In this document: positions 20,025-31,500 of the stretch, piece by piece
Position numbering within the stretch: position 1 is the stretch's first letter
How the letters are laid out: every line of letters starts with the position of its first letter
Assembly: GCF_001687475.2 (NCBI RefSeq)
Contig: NZ_CP031611.1
Span: 124,001 to 188,000 of the forward strand
Length of the DNA stretch: 64,000 bases
Source of the DNA: Campylobacter hepaticus
Lineage (GTDB): Bacteria; Campylobacterota; Campylobacteria; Campylobacterales; Campylobacteraceae
Reading direction: 5' to 3'
Notes under the pieces: model-generated
Seen by the model: the letters and a program-made list of their open reading frames with translations, nothing else
Told to the model about the DNA's origin: nothing
Databases searched by the model: none
Made by a program: the position numbers and the translations under genes

Positions 20025-21146
20025 GTGGAAATAAATTATTATGAAATTTTAGAGATTACGCAAAGCGCTGATAAAGAAACTATAAAAAAAGCTTATAGAA
20101 AAATGGCTTTACAATATCATCCTGATAGAAATCAAGGTGATAAAGAAGCTGAAGATAAATTTAAATTAGTCAATGAAGCTTATGAGGTTTTAAGCAATGA
20201 TGAAAAGCGTGCTATTTATGATAGATATGGAAAAGATGCTTTAAAAAATGGTGGATTTTCTAGCAATTCAGGTTTTGGCGGTTTTGAAGATTTGGGAGAT
20301 TTATTTTCTAGTTTTTTTGGAGAGGGTTTTGGCGCTTCATCACGCCGTAGAAAAAATTCACACGATGAAAAAATTCCTTCAGATTTTGTAATGAATTTAA
20401 AATTGAGTTTTAAAGAAGCCATTTTTGGTTGTAAAAAAAATATAGAATTTACTTATAAAAGTTCTTGTAAGACTTGCAATGGAACAGGGGCTAAAGAAGG
20501 AAAAACTCAAACTTGTCCAAAATGTAAAGGTAGGGGTCAAGTTGGTATTTCTCAAGGTTTTATTACTTTTGCTCAAACTTGTCCTGATTGTCAAGGAAGT
20601 GGGGAGAAAATTACTCAAAAATGTGAAACTTGTAAGGGTTTAGCTTATAGTGAAGTTAAAGATAGTATAGAGCTTAATATACCTGAGGGTGTGGATACGG
20701 GCATGAAACTTCGTGTAAATAATAAAGGCAATATTCTTAAAAACGGCACTAGGGGTGATATGTATGTTAAGATTATAGCTAGTGAAGATGAAACTTTTAT
20801 AAGAGATGGTGAAGATATTTATATAGAATTTCCTGTGTTTTTCACTCAAGCTATTTTAGGACAAAGTATTAAAGTTCCCACCATACGCGGAGAAGCGCTT
20901 TTAACTTTGCCAAAAGGGGTTAAAGATGGGCAAAGATTTGTGCTTGAAAAAGAAGGAGTAAAAGATATACACAGTTCTCGCAAAGGCAATCAAATCGTTC
21001 AAATTGCTATTAAATTTCCTAATACTTTAAATGAAGAACAAAAAGAACTTTTAGAAAAGCTTAGTGAAAGTTTTGGTATAAAAGATGGTATGCATCAAGA
21101 ACAAAAAGGGCTTTTTGAAAAAATCACTCAGTGGTTTAAGTCTTAA
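20025..21146 (+). CDS. dnaJ: Chaperone DnaJ
   Basis: This is the Hsp40 co-chaperone of DnaK. The J domain has the HPD tripeptide at residues 32-34, followed by a Gly/Phe-rich linker (about 75-110). The zinc-finger region has [24 protein letters not shown] and a diverged fourth repeat CETCKGLA. The C-terminal substrate-binding domains complete the 373 aa. The start is GTG. An ATG two bases upstream is out of frame and would code only for MWK. The gene is divergent from racRS and converges on porA, with a shared hairpin between. Confidence 0.96.
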   Translation: MEINYYEILEITQSADKETIKKAYRKMALQYHPDRNQGDKEAEDKFKLVNEAYEVLSNDEKRAIYDRYGKDALKNGGFSSNSGFGGFEDLGDLFSSFFGEGFGASSRRRKNSHDEKIPSDFVMNLKLSFKEAIFGCKKNIEFTYKSSCKTCNGTGAKEGKTQTCPKCKGRGQVGISQGFITFAQTCPDCQGSGEKITQKCETCKGLAYSEVKDSIELNIPEGVDTGMKLRVNNKGNILKNGTRGDMYVKIIASEDETFIRDGEDIYIEFPVFFTQAILGQSIKVPTIRGEALLTLPKGVKDGQRFVLEKEGVKDIHSSRKGNQIVQIAIKFPNTLNEEQKELLEKLSESFGIKDGMHQEQKGLFEKITQWFKS

Positions 21147-21170
21147 GATTTTGATGAAATAAATTGATAA

Positions 21171-21191
21171 AAAGCGGGTTAATCCCGCTTT
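21171..21191 (-). terminator. Rho-independent terminator between dnaJ and porA
   Basis: AAAGCGGG and CCCGCTTT form a perfect 8-bp stem with a 5-nt loop. On the - strand it is followed by a T-rich tract (TTTTTATC) just after the porA stop, so it is mainly the porA terminator. On the + strand a weaker TTTGATTTT follows, so it may also stop dnaJ transcription. Confidence 0.85.
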
Positions 21192-21195
21192 GATT

Positions 21196-22485
21196 TTAGA
21201 ATTTGTAAAGAGCTTGAAGTCTTACAGCGTCTTTATGAGTATCTTTTGGATCTGTATCAACATTTACATAAGAATAAAATGCTGAGAAGTTAAGTTTTGG
21301 AGAGTATTTATAATTTACTCTAGCAACAGCTTCTAATTTTTTACCACCTGTATTATCAAAAGTTTTTGTTCCTCCATATATGAAGTCACCACCTACGCGA
21401 ACAGTTTCATTAAAAGTATAACCAGCTGTTACATAACCATAAGTATTTCTACCTAAGTCTCCATTTAGTCTAGATCCTTGGGTATAGAAAATTTCTTCAC
21501 CTGGTAAATCAAGATTACCTTGATCTTCTATAGTGGTTACTGTGGTTTTATCTTTGTCACCATAGTATAAACCACCTAAGCTTGCATCCCAAGCATTAAA
21601 TTCAATAGAGCCTTTTAAAGCAAAGAAATTGCCATTTGCTGCTTTGTTATTTAAGAGATCTTTAAGTTTATTATCTAAAGAATTTCCTAAATAGGTTCCT
21701 TGGATATTCCAATTGATCCCATCAAAAATAGTTGTGCTATAAGCTAGGTCTAAAGCATATAAGAAAGCATTATCACTCATATAAGCTAACCATAATTGAG
21801 AATCAAATTGTCCACCTAAGAGTTCATAAGAACTAATAGCTGCAGCACCATAAAGGTTTTTATCCCAATTTAAAACAGGGCTAATATCACTATCTCCATT
21901 AGCATTACCTCTATCAACTATTGAAACTTGTGTACCACCATTATTTCCTGAGGAAGCAACTGTATCTGGTATTTGCTCATTAAAGCTATCTATTGCAAAA
22001 GCAGCTAGGGTTAAACCATCTATGCTGTTATTTACTGCTTTAATACCTGTTCCAACTAAACCATCAACACCATTATCAGTCCAAATGGTATTGAGTTGTT
22101 GTTTACCTGCAATGATATTTGTATTAGTATCTTCATTTGTATAAGTTAAGTATAATTGGCGTACGTTTAGAGTATTGCTTGTATTAGCTACGCTATCTTC
22201 ACCATAACCGCCATCTGTTGAGCTATAGTCAAATTGGATAAAAGCTTTGAAATTATCAGCTATAGCGCTGCTTAAATTGATTTGTGCTCTGTATTTGTGA
22301 GCTTGTTTGCCAGACATACCATAGAAATAGTCTTCACCACTCCAAGCATTGGCTGTGTCGTAGCGGTATCTTAATACCCCAGATACATCAATATCTTTGA
22401 TTACTTCTTCAAGTGAGCTAGCATTTGCCAATGAAAAAGTACTTGCAGCAAGAGCTGCTACTAAACTAAGTTTAACTAGTTTCAT
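21196..22485 (-). CDS. porA: Major outer membrane porin PorA (MOMP)
   Basis: This is the trimeric general porin and dominant outer membrane protein of thermotolerant Campylobacter. A 22-residue signal peptide ([22 protein letters not shown]) is followed by beta-strand-rich sequence ending in the C-terminal Phe of [12 protein letters not shown]. Conserved blocks such as [30 protein letters not shown] and [13 protein letters not shown] alternate with loop regions, of which the one around 170-205 looks hypervariable. I set the start at 22485, behind an AAGGAG site, giving 429 aa; an in-frame start further upstream would add 16 residues before the signal peptide. The gene is monocistronic, with its own promoter and a strong terminator. 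Confidence 0.96.
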   Translation of the reverse strand: MKLVKLSLVAALAASTFSLANASSLEEVIKDIDVSGVLRYRYDTANAWSGEDYFYGMSGKQAHKYRAQINLSSAIADNFKAFIQFDYSSTDGGYGEDSVANTSNTLNVRQLYLTYTNEDTNTNIIAGKQQLNTIWTDNGVDGLVGTGIKAVNNSIDGLTLAAFAIDSFNEQIPDTVASSGNNGGTQVSIVDRGNANGDSDISPVLNWDKNLYGAAAISSYELLGGQFDSQLWLAYMSDNAFLYALDLAYSTTIFDGINWNIQGTYLGNSLDNKLKDLLNNKAANGNFFALKGSIEFNAWDASLGGLYYGDKDKTTVTTIEDQGNLDLPGEEIFYTQGSRLNGDLGRNTYGYVTAGYTFNETVRVGGDFIYGGTKTFDNTGGKKLEAVARVNYKYSPKLNFSAFYSYVNVDTDPKDTHKDAVRLQALYKF

Positions 22486-22523
22486 GAGAATTCTCCTTGT
22501 TATTAAATTAATAAAACATCGTA

Positions 22524-22529
22524 ATTGTA
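22524..22529 (-). promoter_or_regulatory. porA -10 element
   Basis: On the - strand the sequence reads TGTGCTACAAT, an extended -10 (TG, then TACAAT) about 38 nt before the porA ATG. It is followed by a short leader with AAGGAG. This is consistent with very strong constitutive porin expression. Confidence 0.55.
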
Positions 22530-22614
22530 GCACATAAATTTGGAGTTTTTTCTTAAGAGGTACTTAAAATATTAAAAAACTTGAGTTTTGAAGGTGTTGT
22601 ATCCTAGATAAAAG

Positions 22615-22639
22615 CCCAACTTAAGGGACTTAAGTTGGG
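22615..22639 (-). terminator. Perfect 11-bp hairpin downstream of the tyrosine phosphatase gene
   Basis: CCCAACTTAAG and CTTAAGTTGGG form an 11-bp stem with a 3-nt loop. On the - strand it is followed by CTTTTATC, a modest T tract, so it is best read as the phosphatase transcript terminator. It lies about 100 nt past that gene's stop at 22739. It is the strongest hairpin between porA and the phosphatase. Confidence 0.6.
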
Positions 22640-22738
22640 TGTATAATTTTAAGGAGTTTTTCTTATGAATGTTTTATTTGGTAAATGAAGTATAAGTTCA
22701 AAAAGTAAATGGGAAGTAATTTGTTTTGATTTAGGATT

Positions 22739-23194
22739 TTATTTTTGGAAAAAGTTGAGTAAATTTTTGCAAGCTAAAGATAAAATTTGATAAGTTTCAT
22801 CAAAATTCCCACTATACCAAGGATCAGGTACTTCATCATAAGCTAATTCAGGGGTAAAATCAGTAATTTTTAATATTTTATTTTGAGTATTGATAAAATT
22901 TTTTTGAACATATTTAAAATTAGCCTGATCCATGGTGATTAAAAAATCACTTTCATCGCAAAGTTTTTGAGTGAGTGGTTTACTTTTAAAAGCTTGATGG
23001 GGTATATTAGCTTTGATGAGTTTGTTTTGAGTTTTATGGTGCATACATTCTCCTTGATGTTGTTTTGAAGTTCCTGCACTTGTGATGAAAAAATCTTTTT
23101 CTAATTTAGCTTTTTGAAGAAGATCTTTCATGATAAATTCAGCCATGGGTGAGCGGCATATATTACCTAGGCAAATAAAGCATATTTTTTTCAT
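22739..23194 (-). CDS. Low-molecular-weight protein tyrosine phosphatase
   Basis: This 151-aa cytosolic phosphatase carries the signature CLGNICRSP near the N-terminus (CX5R, with nucleophile Cys8 and Arg14). The catalytic Asp lies in VPDPWYSG near residue 113. The start at 23194 follows an AAGGA site. An in-frame start at 23224 would add ten residues before the conserved KKICFICLGN strand and is less likely. No adjacent kinase or capsule gene shows its substrate. It appears monocistronic, isolated by AT-rich spacers on both sides. Confidence 0.9.
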   Translation of the reverse strand: MKKICFICLGNICRSPMAEFIMKDLLQKAKLEKDFFITSAGTSKQHQGECMHHKTQNKLIKANIPHQAFKSKPLTQKLCDESDFLITMDQANFKYVQKNFINTQNKILKITDFTPELAYDEVPDPWYSGNFDETYQILSLACKNLLNFFQK

Positions 23195-23289
23195 GATTTT
23201 TCCTTGATTTAAAATACATATCATATAATATTTTTTTAAATTTAATAAGATATATTTTATTTAAAAAATATTTATTACTTAATTTTTGT

Positions 23290-23322
23290 AATATAAAGTA
23301 TTTTTAAAAAATACTTTATATT
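23290..23322. terminator. 33-nt AT-rich palindrome, probable terminator of the purD-pnp operon
   Basis: Sixteen bases on each side of position 23306 are perfectly complementary (arms beginning AATATAAAGTATTTTT), with only one G-C pair in the stem. It begins 21 nt past the stop of the glycosylase gene at 23344. Because it reads the same on both strands, it could act as a weak bidirectional terminator, a cruciform site or a recombination scar. Its exact role is not known. Confidence 0.5.
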
Positions 23323-23343
23323 AAATGTATAATGAATTTATAA

Positions 23344-23832
23344 TTAAGATGATTCTAAATAGTCTTTAAGTATTTTATAATTTTCTAAAAGCCTCTCAAA
23401 AGAAAAATTTAAATTCGCAGGAGAGCTTGAAGGAAGGGATGTAGCTTGTAAATGAGGATGGAATTTTTGAAAGAATTTATAAGCACTTTGTCCTGTGGTG
23501 AAAATGGCTTTAATTTTTGCTTGTTTTAAAATGAGATTTAAATCATTTGCCTTTGCATAACTTATGGTTTTATCATCTGATTTTTTGATTTTACAACTAG
23601 CTAAGACATCCCAAAGTGCTATGTTTTTTTCTTTTAAGAATTGTTTTTGTTTGGTGATATTGTCTAATTTTACATGAAAAAGACTTTCTAGTAAGGGCCA
23701 AAAACGATTTCTTGGGTGTTGGTAATAAAAACCATCTTGTCTAGATTTTATAGAAGGAAAGGATCCTAAAATAAGAATTTTAGAATCTTTGTTAAAAAAA
23801 GGTTTAAAAGGATGGTTTAAAAAATCATTCAT
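23344..23832 (-). CDS. DNA-deoxyinosine (hypoxanthine) glycosylase of the uracil-DNA glycosylase superfamily
   Basis: This 162-aa base-excision repair enzyme shows the family pattern [26 protein letters not shown] near residues 20-45, and [10 protein letters not shown] (about 113-122) followed by LPSSSPAN (about 135-142), the UDG-fold active-site strands. Such enzymes remove deaminated adenine. The start overlaps the pnp stop by 4 nt, so it is the last gene of the operon. The fold is clear; the exact base specificity is inferred. Confidence 0.8.
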   Translation of the reverse strand: MNDFLNHPFKPFFNKDSKILILGSFPSIKSRQDGFYYQHPRNRFWPLLESLFHVKLDNITKQKQFLKEKNIALWDVLASCKIKKSDDKTISYAKANDLNLILKQAKIKAIFTTGQSAYKFFQKFHPHLQATSLPSSSPANLNFSFERLLENYKILKDYLESS

Positions 23833-25970
23833 TCACACAAATCCACAGAAATTTTACCCTTTTTTATTTCGCTGATTTTAACTTTTAGGCTTTGGTTTTC
23901 TTGTAAGTTTTGATTTTGAGTTTTTGAATGATGCAATAAACCATCAATCCCATTTTTAAGCTCTACAAAGCACCCAAAAGAAGTGATTTTTTTAATAATG
24001 CCTTGGTATTCTTGTCCGAGTTCAAAATCTGATAGATCTTTGTCTTTGGTATTTTTTTTATTTGCTTTGCAAGAGGTAAGATTTAAAATATAATTTTTTG
24101 CTGCTTGTATTTGTTCATTGTTACTGCTTGTAATTTTTACTTCACCTTTTTCGCGGTCTAAGTCTATGCAAACTTCAAACTTATCTATGATTTCTTTTAT
24201 GGTTTTTCCTCCTTGGCCTATAATATCAACGATTTTTGAAGGATCTACTTTAAAAAGTTCAAGTTTTGGTATGATTTCTTCATTGACTATGATGTTTTTA
24301 GCAGCTTCTTCCATGATATTTAAAATATGTATTCTTGCTTCTTTAGCTTGATAAAGGGCTGCTTTTAGTATTTCTTGGGTGATTCCACCTAATTTTATAT
24401 CCATTTGTAAAGCAGTAATACCATCTTTACTTCCAGCAACTTTAAAATCCATATCTCCATCATGATCTTCAAGTCCCATGATATCTGTTAAGATGGCGTA
24501 TTGATTTTCTTCAAAGATGAGTCCCATGGCTACACCTGCTATAAGTTTTAAACTAGGAATGCCTGCAGCTTTTAAGGCTAAAGATCCTCCACAAACTGTT
24601 GCCATAGAACTTGATCCATTGCTTTCTAAGATTTCACTTACTAAACGTATGACATAAGGATAGTTTTCATCTATGCTTGGATGTAGTGCTCTTTTGGCTA
24701 AATTGCCATGCCCTAATTCTCTTCTTCCAGGTGCTTTAATCATACTAGCTTCACCTACTGAAAAACCAGGAAAATTATAATTTACCATAAAGCGTTCACT
24801 AATAGGGTTTTTTTCTGTAAGCAAGTCTATCATTTGTGCATCATTTTCTGTGCCTAGGGTAGTTACTACTAAAGCTTGGGTTTGTCCACGTGTAAAAAGA
24901 CAAGATCCATGTGTATTAGGTAAGATATTGGTTTCTATGCTTATAGGACGTACTTCATTTAAGGCTCTATTATCAGCTCTTTTTCTTTCGTTTAAAATTT
25001 GAGATCGAATGATTTTGCGTTTGATTTTATTGAGGGCATTTAAAATTTTTTCTTCATCCCATGTTTTGGCAATATCAAGTTCTAAAATATTTTTAGCAAT
25101 TTTATCTAAGTGGCTTGTTCTTTCACTTTTTGCCATTTGATTGATGGCATTTTTGATTTCTTTTTCGAAATTTTTTTCTATAAAGGTTAAAATTTCAGGA
25201 TATTCATCTGGGGTTTTTAATGCGATTTGAGAAGATTTTTTGTGTTTGCTAAAGGTTTTTTCATAAGCATGAGATCCATTGGATATGGCTTGTTGGGCTA
25301 AATTTAAGGCTTGTAAGATTTCATCTTCGCTTAATTCGTTCATCTCTTGCGTAGAAGTTTGATCTGTGAGATTGTTAAGATCTTGATTTTCTTTTTGCTT
25401 GGCTAAAGATCTCATTTCTATCATTAAAAGATCATCTTTAAGTCCTGCTACATAAAGATCGAGTGTGGAATTTTTAAATTCTTCATTGTTAGGATTAAGG
25501 ACTAAATTGCCATTAATTTTACCTATGCGAACACCACATACTGGAGCTTTTATAGGAATATCGCTAAGATAAAGTGCTATGCTTGCAGCATTTAAGCTCA
25601 TAACTTGTAAATCTTGTTTAGGATCAGCAGAAAGAACCATAACTACAATTTGTGTTGGATAAGCATAGCCTTTTGGAAAAAGAGGGCGTAAGCTTCTATC
25701 TATAATGCGTGCTGTTAATGTTTCTATATCGCTAGGTTTGGTTTCTCTTTTGATATAGCCTCCTGGAATTTTTCCTGCAGCATAGCTTTTTTCGATATAT
25801 TGTACTGTTAAGGGTAAAAAGTCCTCTTCTACTTGTTTTTCTTCTCTTGCAAGTGTAGCTAAAATAACGCTTTTACCTTGTCTCATTAAAACAGCACCAG
25901 AGGCTTGTTTTGCAACTTTGTTTATATCAAACACTTCTATATTTTGATTAATTTCTATGCTATATTGCAT
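23829..25970 (-). CDS. pnp: Polyribonucleotide nucleotidyltransferase (PNPase)
   Basis: This 3'-5' phosphorolytic exoribonuclease is a core RNA-decay enzyme. Two RNase PH-like domains (about 1-140 and 310-545) are joined by a helical linker. KH ([16 protein letters not shown], about 573-588) and S1 ([26 protein letters not shown], about 640-665) domains follow. The catalytic second core shows [14 protein letters not shown] and [13 protein letters not shown] chose ATG 25970 (MQYSIEIN, with AGGA upstream) for 713 aa; an in-frame start at 26027 would reach almost to lptD. The stretch near residues 195-220 is Gln/Asn/Asp-rich and differs from the C. jejuni sequence I remember. Confidence 0.95.
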   Translation of the reverse strand: MQYSIEINQNIEVFDINKVAKQASGAVLMRQGKSVILATLAREEKQVEEDFLPLTVQYIEKSYAAGKIPGGYIKRETKPSDIETLTARIIDRSLRPLFPKGYAYPTQIVVMVLSADPKQDLQVMSLNAASIALYLSDIPIKAPVCGVRIGKINGNLVLNPNNEEFKNSTLDLYVAGLKDDLLMIEMRSLAKQKENQDLNNLTDQTSTQEMNELSEDEILQALNLAQQAISNGSHAYEKTFSKHKKSSQIALKTPDEYPEILTFIEKNFEKEIKNAINQMAKSERTSHLDKIAKNILELDIAKTWDEEKILNALNKIKRKIIRSQILNERKRADNRALNEVRPISIETNILPNTHGSCLFTRGQTQALVVTTLGTENDAQMIDLLTEKNPISERFMVNYNFPGFSVGEASMIKAPGRRELGHGNLAKRALHPSIDENYPYVIRLVSEILESNGSSSMATVCGGSLALKAAGIPSLKLIAGVAMGLIFEENQYAILTDIMGLEDHDGDMDFKVAGSKDGITALQMDIKLGGITQEILKAALYQAKEARIHILNIMEEAAKNIIVNEEIIPKLELFKVDPSKIVDIIGQGGKTIKEIIDKFEVCIDLDREKGEVKITSSNNEQIQAAKNYILNLTSCKANKKNTKDKDLSDFELGQEYQGIIKKITSFGCFVELKNGIDGLLHHSKTQNQNLQENQSLKVKISEIKKGKISVDLCE

Positions 25971-26038
25971 GGTTTGTCCTTTTTTTCCAGATAGTAAATT
26001 GGTAAAATTTTTAAAAATATTGAGCAAATTTTATCCTT

Positions 26039-28076
26039 TTAAATTTTATTTTCGCTTTCTGCTATAGAAAAGTCATATTTTACACCTCCTAAAGGATAGA
26101 AGTTAAAAATAAAATAAATCCCACTTTGGTTTTTAGCTGTAATACCACCACTAGTTAGTTGAGGATCTATTCTTTCTCTATACATTAAAGAATAATTCCA
26201 ACATTTTCTTTGATAAGTATAGCCTAATTCCCACATATTTGCATGAGCTCTTTGAGTATCAAACCAAATACCACTAAATAGATTATAATTAGGTGTAAGA
26301 ATGTAATTTGCTCGTGTGCCAATAAAACTGTATTTTCCATATTCATCATTTTGATAAGCATGAGAGAACATCCAGTTAAATTGAGAATTTAATTTTGTTT
26401 CTATTTGGCTTATGATATTAGTGAAACGATTTTGTTTGTAAGAATAAAGGATTTCACTATTAAAATTAGTATTTTCATTAAAATAATAAGTTAAAAGATT
26501 TTCTAATTCATTAAATTGTTTTTCTTTATTTAGATAATCAAGAGCAATAGTATGTTTGATTTTTTTTTGTCCTTGAGTATCATAAAAATACTGTACAGCA
26601 TAAAGATTAGTATGTTCGTTTTCTTTTTTATACTGTTTAAGATAATCTTGAGTGATTTGACCTGATTTTCCTCCAGGTAAGACGTAATTTATGCCTAAAT
26701 TTAAAGTATGAAAGAAAGTATTATAAGCTTTAGAAAGATCTGTATAAATGTTAAAATCATGGATGTTTGCATAATAATGTTCGTGATTTTTTTCTGGATC
26801 ATTGGTATAATTTACAAAAGAAGCATAAAATCTTTCTGTGAAAGTAAAATGCAAGAAACCTTCAAAAAAAGCATTATGATAAGATATAGGCAAATCTAAA
26901 TTTAATTCATTTGCATAAGAGCCAGAGGGGCGATAAAAATTATGAAATGAAGCATCAAAAGAATACCTTAAACGTTCATCAAAAAGATTGTTTAAGAACC
27001 TATGGTATTGAAAGCTAGGATATTCTTGTAAGGTGGTGTTATTATTGAGTTTTGAAGTATCAATATAATATTTTGCATAAGCCCCATAAAAATTGTTTTC
27101 ATCGGCTAAAAAATAATTGATTTTAGAGCTTACAAGTGAATTAAGATCACGATAATCTCTGCTTCTAAGATTTAAATAATCTACATCATTAAGATAGGTT
27201 GCATCTATCCATAAACCTTCTTGAAAATTATCGCTTAATAAAGATTTGATTAAATTATCTCTTGAGTATTTTAATTCCACTCCATAATGGGTTTGATTTT
27301 TTAAATTTTCATCACGATAATAAGAGGTGTTTTCCCTAAAGGTACCAAAATTTAATTCTCCTGTTGAATAAGTAGAATCAAGAAATCTTAAAGTTGAGTA
27401 AAGCGCAAAACCACGATTTGTCCTAATTTGGGGATTAAGTTCTAAGTCCCAATTTTCATGAGTGGCTATATAAATGGGCTGTTCATAATATAAGCCTTCG
27501 CTACTTTTTAAAACGATTTTGGGGATTAAAAGACCGCTTTTTCTGTGAGTATCGGCACTAAAACCAAAATAAGGAAGATAAAAAACAGGGGTATTTTTTA
27601 CATATAATTTTGCATTGTATAAGTGTACAAAATTGCTTTCTCTATTAAGCCAGCCTTCTGAAAAACGGATTTCCCAATCAGGATCTTCAACATTACAACT
27701 TGAAACAGCTGAAATTTTACTTTTGAAAATCTTATTATTTAACTGACTTTGTTTGCTTTGAAACCATACTTCAAGATTATTGTTAGCAAAAAAGAAATTA
27801 CGAAAATGAGCTTGATTAGAATTTAAATTGATTTTAGCATAATCAGAATGAGATCTTTCATTTTGTCCTCTTAGTATATTTACATCATCAAAGAGTTCAA
27901 GATCTCCTGTTTTTTCATTGTAAATAGCTTTTTTAGCAGTGATAAAATAAAAATCAGAAAAAATAACAACATCATCATTTGCAACTAATATATCACCTTC
28001 TTTTTTAGCATCAAGGGCATAAATGTCAATTTGTGCTGCATGTAAACTTATACTAGCAGCTAAAAATAAAGTTAAT

Positions 28077-28090
<14 letters not shown>
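26039..28090 (-). CDS. lptD: LPS/LOS-assembly outer membrane protein LptD
   Basis: LptD is the beta-barrel that, with LptE, inserts lipooligosaccharide into the outer leaflet. A signal peptide (about 1-19) is followed by a LptA/OstA-like jellyroll (ALDAKKEGDILVANDDVVIFSDFYFITA and onward, about 25-110). A long barrel domain follows, with the conserved VYFLPYFGFSADTHRKSGLLIP type segment near 160. The length is 683 aa. The start is uncertain: TTG at 28090 has AAGGA 9 nt upstream, while ATG at 28087 is the next codon. It overlaps the RDD gene by 14 nt. Confidence 0.88.
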
Positions 28091-29788
<1,698 letters not shown>

Positions 29789-29792
29789 TTAT

Positions 29793-29976
29793 AAACCCAA
29801 ACAGCCGTTTTGATAAAGTCCGACTCCAAAAAGTCAAAAAAACCACTAGGCAATTTTTAAAGGCTGCAACTTCTCGCTTTTTTCAAAGCTCAAACGATGC
29901 CACAGAACACGGTAAATCGCACAATCGTAGTTAGAAAAATGTGTTGAATCGCTTTAATTTACGCACTGTTTAGGCT
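29793..29976 (-). ncRNA. ssrS: Probable 6S RNA in the purD leader
   Basis: This is a 184-nt non-coding segment visibly richer in G+C than its surroundings and free of a credible ORF. It lies just after a perfect TATAAT (29982-29987) on the - strand. The two ends pair: CCTAAACAG at the 5' end with CTGTTTGGG at the 3' end, then AAA with TTT. The middle can form an apical hairpin GCTTT-GAAA-AAAGC. A long rod closed by its ends, with an open centre and about 180 nt, is the layout of 6S RNA, which binds sigma-70 RNA polymerase. From memory, epsilonproteobacterial 6S genes sit upstream of purD. The family call is inferred from structure and location. Confidence 0.65.
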
Positions 29977-29981
29977 TTAAA

Positions 29982-29987
29982 ATTATA
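29982..29987 (-). promoter_or_regulatory. -10 element of the 6S RNA/purD transcript
   Basis: A perfect TATAAT on the - strand lies 6-7 nt before the proposed 5' end at about 29976. It is preceded by AAGCTAAACTAAGC, with no clear -35 box, as is normal for Campylobacter. Confidence 0.6.
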
Positions 29988-30014
29988 GCTTAGTTTAGCT
30001 TAATTTTCCATGTT

Positions 30015-31472
30015 CTAAATTATTTTAAATTTCGTTTTTCCTGATTTGTCAAAATGTTTTCCTTCTAAAATAATATCAGCAACACTTGCCCAAACATGTT
30101 TTTCATTAATATAGACTACGCTAAAGGTATTATCACGCATTAAGGATTGATAATTTACTTTTTTGGGTGCGTATTTGACTAAATAATAAGGATTTTGAGA
30201 AAAATTCTCAATTTTTAGTTTGCAAAGTAAGTTTAAATCTGAGCTTACCACTAAAAATTTTTTTCTTTGTTCTTTAGTGATTTTTTGGATATATAATAAA
30301 AGTTTTTGATCAAAAGGATTTAAAGCAGCTTTATTTAAACGACTTAAATAATGTTCTGCAAAAGAAATAGAGCAAAAAGAATTTTCTATATTACTCATGG
30401 TAAAATACGAATTTTTTACCCCTGAAGATTTTAAAGATAAACGCCAAATTTTCATATCCATGATTGTGGCGCATAAATTTAAACCTGTAATAATTTTTTT
30501 AAAAAGTTTTTCACGCGATAATTTAAAAGCATTTTCAAAGATACTATAATTTTTCTTATAAAAATCATCTCGTATGGTATCAAGTCTTTTAAGGCTTGTT
30601 TCATAATATTGGGCTTCTTTTTGTAATTTAGCTAGTTTTTCTTGACGTATTTTAAGTTTTTGAGGGTCTGTGTTGTTAGCATTGCTTTTAAGATTAATTT
30701 CAGATTGCAAGGTTTTTATTTGTGTTTGAAGAGAAGCTAGACGATTTTTTCTAGTATCTATGGTTGCTATTAGAGCTTGATAATGACATTGTAAAGATAA
30801 AAAAGTTTCATTGAAAATTTTAGTGATATTAGGTTTTTGATCAGAAGCCATTTGTTTGTATGAATTTTCTAAATGCATCATAATGCTTTTTAAAGCGCTA
30901 AATTGAGTTTGATCTATGCTATTATCCATAAAAATTAAGGTATCATAAGCTTTAAATAAAAATCTTTTGAGTATGAGATAATCTAATATGCAAGGGATTT
31001 CTTTTTCGTCTTCAAGATTGTTTTGTAGTGTTTCTACAGATAAAATTTCATGGGCAAAATGTTTTTGTATAGCTTGAGGTATGGTTAGAGAAAGAGGAAT
31101 TTTTTCTATATTATCAAAGTCTGTACTTCTATATAATTCTGTTATGTAAGCACTTCTTCTTGAATGCTGTAAATCTTCTAATTCATCATCATCATTTGTT
31201 TTCCAAAAATCATGTTCTGTGATAAAATCCCCTTCTTTAAATTCTTGAAATTTCGAAGGTTTTATACTGCTTATGGTTTTACTTGTTTGTGCAAGTTTGT
31301 CACCTTCTTTTTTTTCATTTGTAAAAGTTCTAAATTCTACAAGCATACCTACACTAGGCATGCTTTTTTTATCATTCCAAATTTGACGGTTAAAATCAAA
31401 AAAGGTATTAGCGCTATTAACTACAGTCCCGCGTCCTGTAGAGTCCATATAAATAGCTATTTTTCCATGCAT
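30015..31472 (-). CDS. Hypothetical protein: N-terminal cold-shock-like domain, coiled-coil core
   Basis: I do not recognise a named family for the whole 485-aa protein. Residues 1-52 resemble a cold-shock/S1-like OB fold: a GKIAIY start, GRGTVV, then FFDFNRQIW and PSVGMLVEFRTF. That is the same order of glycine turn, aromatic RNA-binding strand and VGxxVxF strand as in CspA. A coiled coil occupies roughly 230-305. No signal peptide or membrane segment is seen, so it is probably cytoplasmic and may bind nucleic acid. The ATG has GAGGAG upstream. It follows guaA by 28 nt on the same strand and is probably cotranscribed with it. Confidence 0.6.
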   Translation of the reverse strand: MHGKIAIYMDSTGRGTVVNSANTFFDFNRQIWNDKKSMPSVGMLVEFRTFTNEKKEGDKLAQTSKTISSIKPSKFQEFKEGDFITEHDFWKTNDDDELEDLQHSRRSAYITELYRSTDFDNIEKIPLSLTIPQAIQKHFAHEILSVETLQNNLEDEKEIPCILDYLILKRFLFKAYDTLIFMDNSIDQTQFSALKSIMMHLENSYKQMASDQKPNITKIFNETFLSLQCHYQALIATIDTRKNRLASLQTQIKTLQSEINLKSNANNTDPQKLKIRQEKLAKLQKEAQYYETSLKRLDTIRDDFYKKNYSIFENAFKLSREKLFKKIITGLNLCATIMDMKIWRLSLKSSGVKNSYFTMSNIENSFCSISFAEHYLSRLNKAALNPFDQKLLLYIQKITKEQRKKFLVVSSDLNLLCKLKIENFSQNPYYLVKYAPKKVNYQSLMRDNTFSVVYINEKHVWASVADIILEGKHFDKSGKTKFKII

Positions 31473-31500
31473 ACTTTCTCCTCGCTTTAATTTTAATCAA

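Noticed and set aside
20023-20034. ATG at 20023 as the dnaJ start
   Set aside because: It is out of frame (MWK then stop). The J domain begins with the overlapping GTG at 20025.
20455-20645. Loss of the DnaJ zinc finger because the fourth CxxCxGxG repeat is irregular
   Set aside because: All eight cysteines are present (CETCKGLA keeps both), so zinc binding should remain.
22642-22688. A functional promoter and leader-peptide gene MNVLFGK
   Set aside because: The -10 box is only 3 nt from the ribosome-binding site, so a transcript from it would lack that site. It is kept only as a low-interest observation.
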